From: Plantactinospora sp. BC1
Lineage (GTDB): Bacteria; Actinomycetota; Actinomycetes; Mycobacteriales; Micromonosporaceae
Assembly (NCBI RefSeq): GCF_003030345.1
Contig: NZ_CP028158.1
Span: 992,001 to 1,056,000, forward strand
DNA length: 64,000 nt
Direction: 5' to 3'
Within the stretch, counting starts at the first letter, position 1. Every line of letters begins with the position of its first letter. A program made the position numbers and the translations under genes. Positions 63,093-64,000 of this stretch are shown piece by piece. The notes under the pieces are model-generated. The model did not search any database. It was not told the origin of the DNA and saw only the letters and a program-made list of their open reading frames with translations.

Positions 63093-64000
63093 ATGATGGG
63101 TGCGATGCTGGCCGTCCGGGGTTTCCACCACGATCGCGTCTCGGTCGCGCTCGCCGCCCGTCCCGACGCGGAACTCGCGGCGCTGCTCGACACCGCGCCC
63201 CTCGTCGCCGTGGGCGTGGGCGGCGGCGCCGCCATCCTCGACGTCGACGGCGTGCCGGTCTTCGTCAAGCGGATCCCGATCACCGACCGGGAGCTGGCCC
63301 ATCCGCACAGTACGGCGAACCTCTTCGACCTGCCGACCTACTGCCAGTACGGCATCGGCGGGCCCAGCCCCAACGTCTGGCGCGAGTTGGCCGCCAACCT
63401 GGTCGTCACCGAGGCGGTCCTGGCCGGCGAGGTCGAATCGTTTCCGCTGCTGTACCACTGGCGGGTGCTCCCCGGCCGCCCGCCGACCGCCGCCGAGCAC
63501 CTCGACGTCGACGCGGTACTCGGCCGCGTCGGCGGTGCCGCGGCCGTGCGTACTCGGCTCGGGGAGTTGGCCGGCGCGACCTCCAGCCTCGTACTGTTCC
63601 TCGAACACATCCCGCACCCGCTGCCCGGCTGGCTCAACGACGACCCGGTCGGCAGAGCCGGGACGACCGAGCGGCAGCTCGCCGAGGTCACCGCGTTCCT
63701 GCGTGACCGCGAGCTGTTGCACATGGACGGTCACTTCGGCAACCTGCGTTCCGACGGCGAGCGGATCTACCTCGTCGACTTCGGGCTGGCGATCTCGCCC
63801 AGATTCGACCTCTCCGACGCCGAACGCGACTTCGTCGCCCGGCACGCCGACCACGACGCCGGGTATGCGGCGATGACGCTGGCGAACTGGCTCGTCACCA
63901 GGGTCTGCGGGGTGCCGACGCCGGCCAGCGGCGGCCCCGTCGCCCGCAACGAGTACGTACGCCGATGCGCCGACGGTGACATCCCGCCGGACGTGCCCGG
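63093..64000 (+). CDS. Protein-kinase/aminoglycoside-phosphotransferase-fold protein, 3' truncated
   Basis: At least 302 residues, running off the window end. A kinase-like core is visible: ATP Lys in PVFVKRIP, a catalytic loop LLHMDGHFGN (His-x-Asp...Asn) and the metal-binding DFG in YLVDFGLAIS. The order fits small-molecule or atypical protein kinases. Start uncertain among ATG 63093, 63096 and 63105. Some relatives phosphorylate aminoglycosides; given the DOI synthase in the window that is tempting, but the gene is about 9 kb outside the cluster edge and has no specific APH features. Confidence 0.65.
   Translation, partial: MMGAMLAVRGFHHDRVSVALAARPDAELAALLDTAPLVAVGVGGGAAILDVDGVPVFVKRIPITDRELAHPHSTANLFDLPTYCQYGIGGPSPNVWRELAANLVVTEAVLAGEVESFPLLYHWRVLPGRPPTAAEHLDVDAVLGRVGGAAAVRTRLGELAGATSSLVLFLEHIPHPLPGWLNDDPVGRAGTTERQLAEVTAFLRDRELLHMDGHFGNLRSDGERIYLVDFGLAISPRFDLSDAERDFVARHADHDAGYAAMTLANWLVTRVCGVPTPASGGPVARNEYVRRCADGDIPPDVP

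Noticed and set aside
63093-64000. Aminoglycoside phosphotransferase as self-resistance for the DOI-derived product
   Set aside because: Only the generic kinase catalytic loop and DFG are visible, the gene is incomplete and lies about 9 kb outside the cluster edge beyond unrelated genes.

Overview
The window is about 72 percent GC, uses GTG starts freely, has GTGA/ATGA-coupled operons and probable leaderless promoters, and encodes a StrR-type regulator. It is therefore a high-GC actinomycete, most likely Micromonosporaceae (genus inferred, not proven). Roughly 1.5-54.2 kb is one large biosynthetic gene cluster. It is flanked on the left by housekeeping genes (methionine aminopeptidase and the start of a divergent XRE regulator) and on the right by unrelated genes (secreted protease inhibitor, MFS pumps, an MMPL/two-component operon, GNAT, a kinase-like protein).

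Cluster layout, nearly all on the minus strand. (a) An operon at 54.2-20.8 kb: short-chain dehydrogenase, threonine-synthase-like PLP enzyme, methyltransferase, membrane-anchored penicillin-acylase-family amidase, then four megasynthases in order: FAAL-ACP-C-A-PCP; KS-AT-ACP-AMT-C-A-PCP; C-A-MT-PCP; C-A-PCP-C-A-PCP-C. These are followed by aspartate decarboxylase (panD) and an SbnA/VioB-like synthase. (b) A plus-strand mbtH gene and a minus-strand TauD/SyrP-type dioxygenase. (c) A plus-strand pair of ABC exporter half-transporters. (d) A divergent two-module NRPS (C-A-PCP-C-A-PCP) followed by a StrR-like activator gene. (e) An operon at 7.36-1.5 kb: family-2 glycosyltransferase, free-standing condensation enzyme, 2-deoxy-scyllo-inosose (DOI) synthase, SbnB/VioK-like dehydrogenase and an ornithine-carbamoyltransferase-like enzyme.

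How the parts may work together (inference from domain order and A-domain pocket residues). A fatty acid is activated by the FAAL and joined to a beta-alanine-type residue. One malonyl extension plus the AMT domain would turn this into an N-acyl 3,5-diaminopentanoyl (beta-ornithine-like) unit. Further predicted residues are a beta-alanine-like unit, a methylated diamino acid (Dap/Dab-like pocket), serine, and another beta-alanine-like unit, ending in a terminal C domain with no thioesterase. PanD would supply beta-alanine; SbnA/SbnB would supply 2,3-diaminopropionate; the carbamoyltransferase could make a ureido derivative, as in the VioB/VioK/VioL set of viomycin. The membrane acylase suggests a prodrug whose fatty acyl group is removed at export.

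The striking element is a DOI synthase, the committing enzyme of 2-deoxystreptamine aminoglycosides, translationally coupled to a Dap gene and next to a stand-alone C enzyme and a glycosyltransferase. This hints at a peptide-cyclitol (peptide/aminoglycoside-like) hybrid. I do not recognise this combination as a characterised cluster. Four of the nine condensation domains have lost the catalytic second His of HHxxxDG, and two A domains share a near-identical DNA cassette of foreign codon usage.
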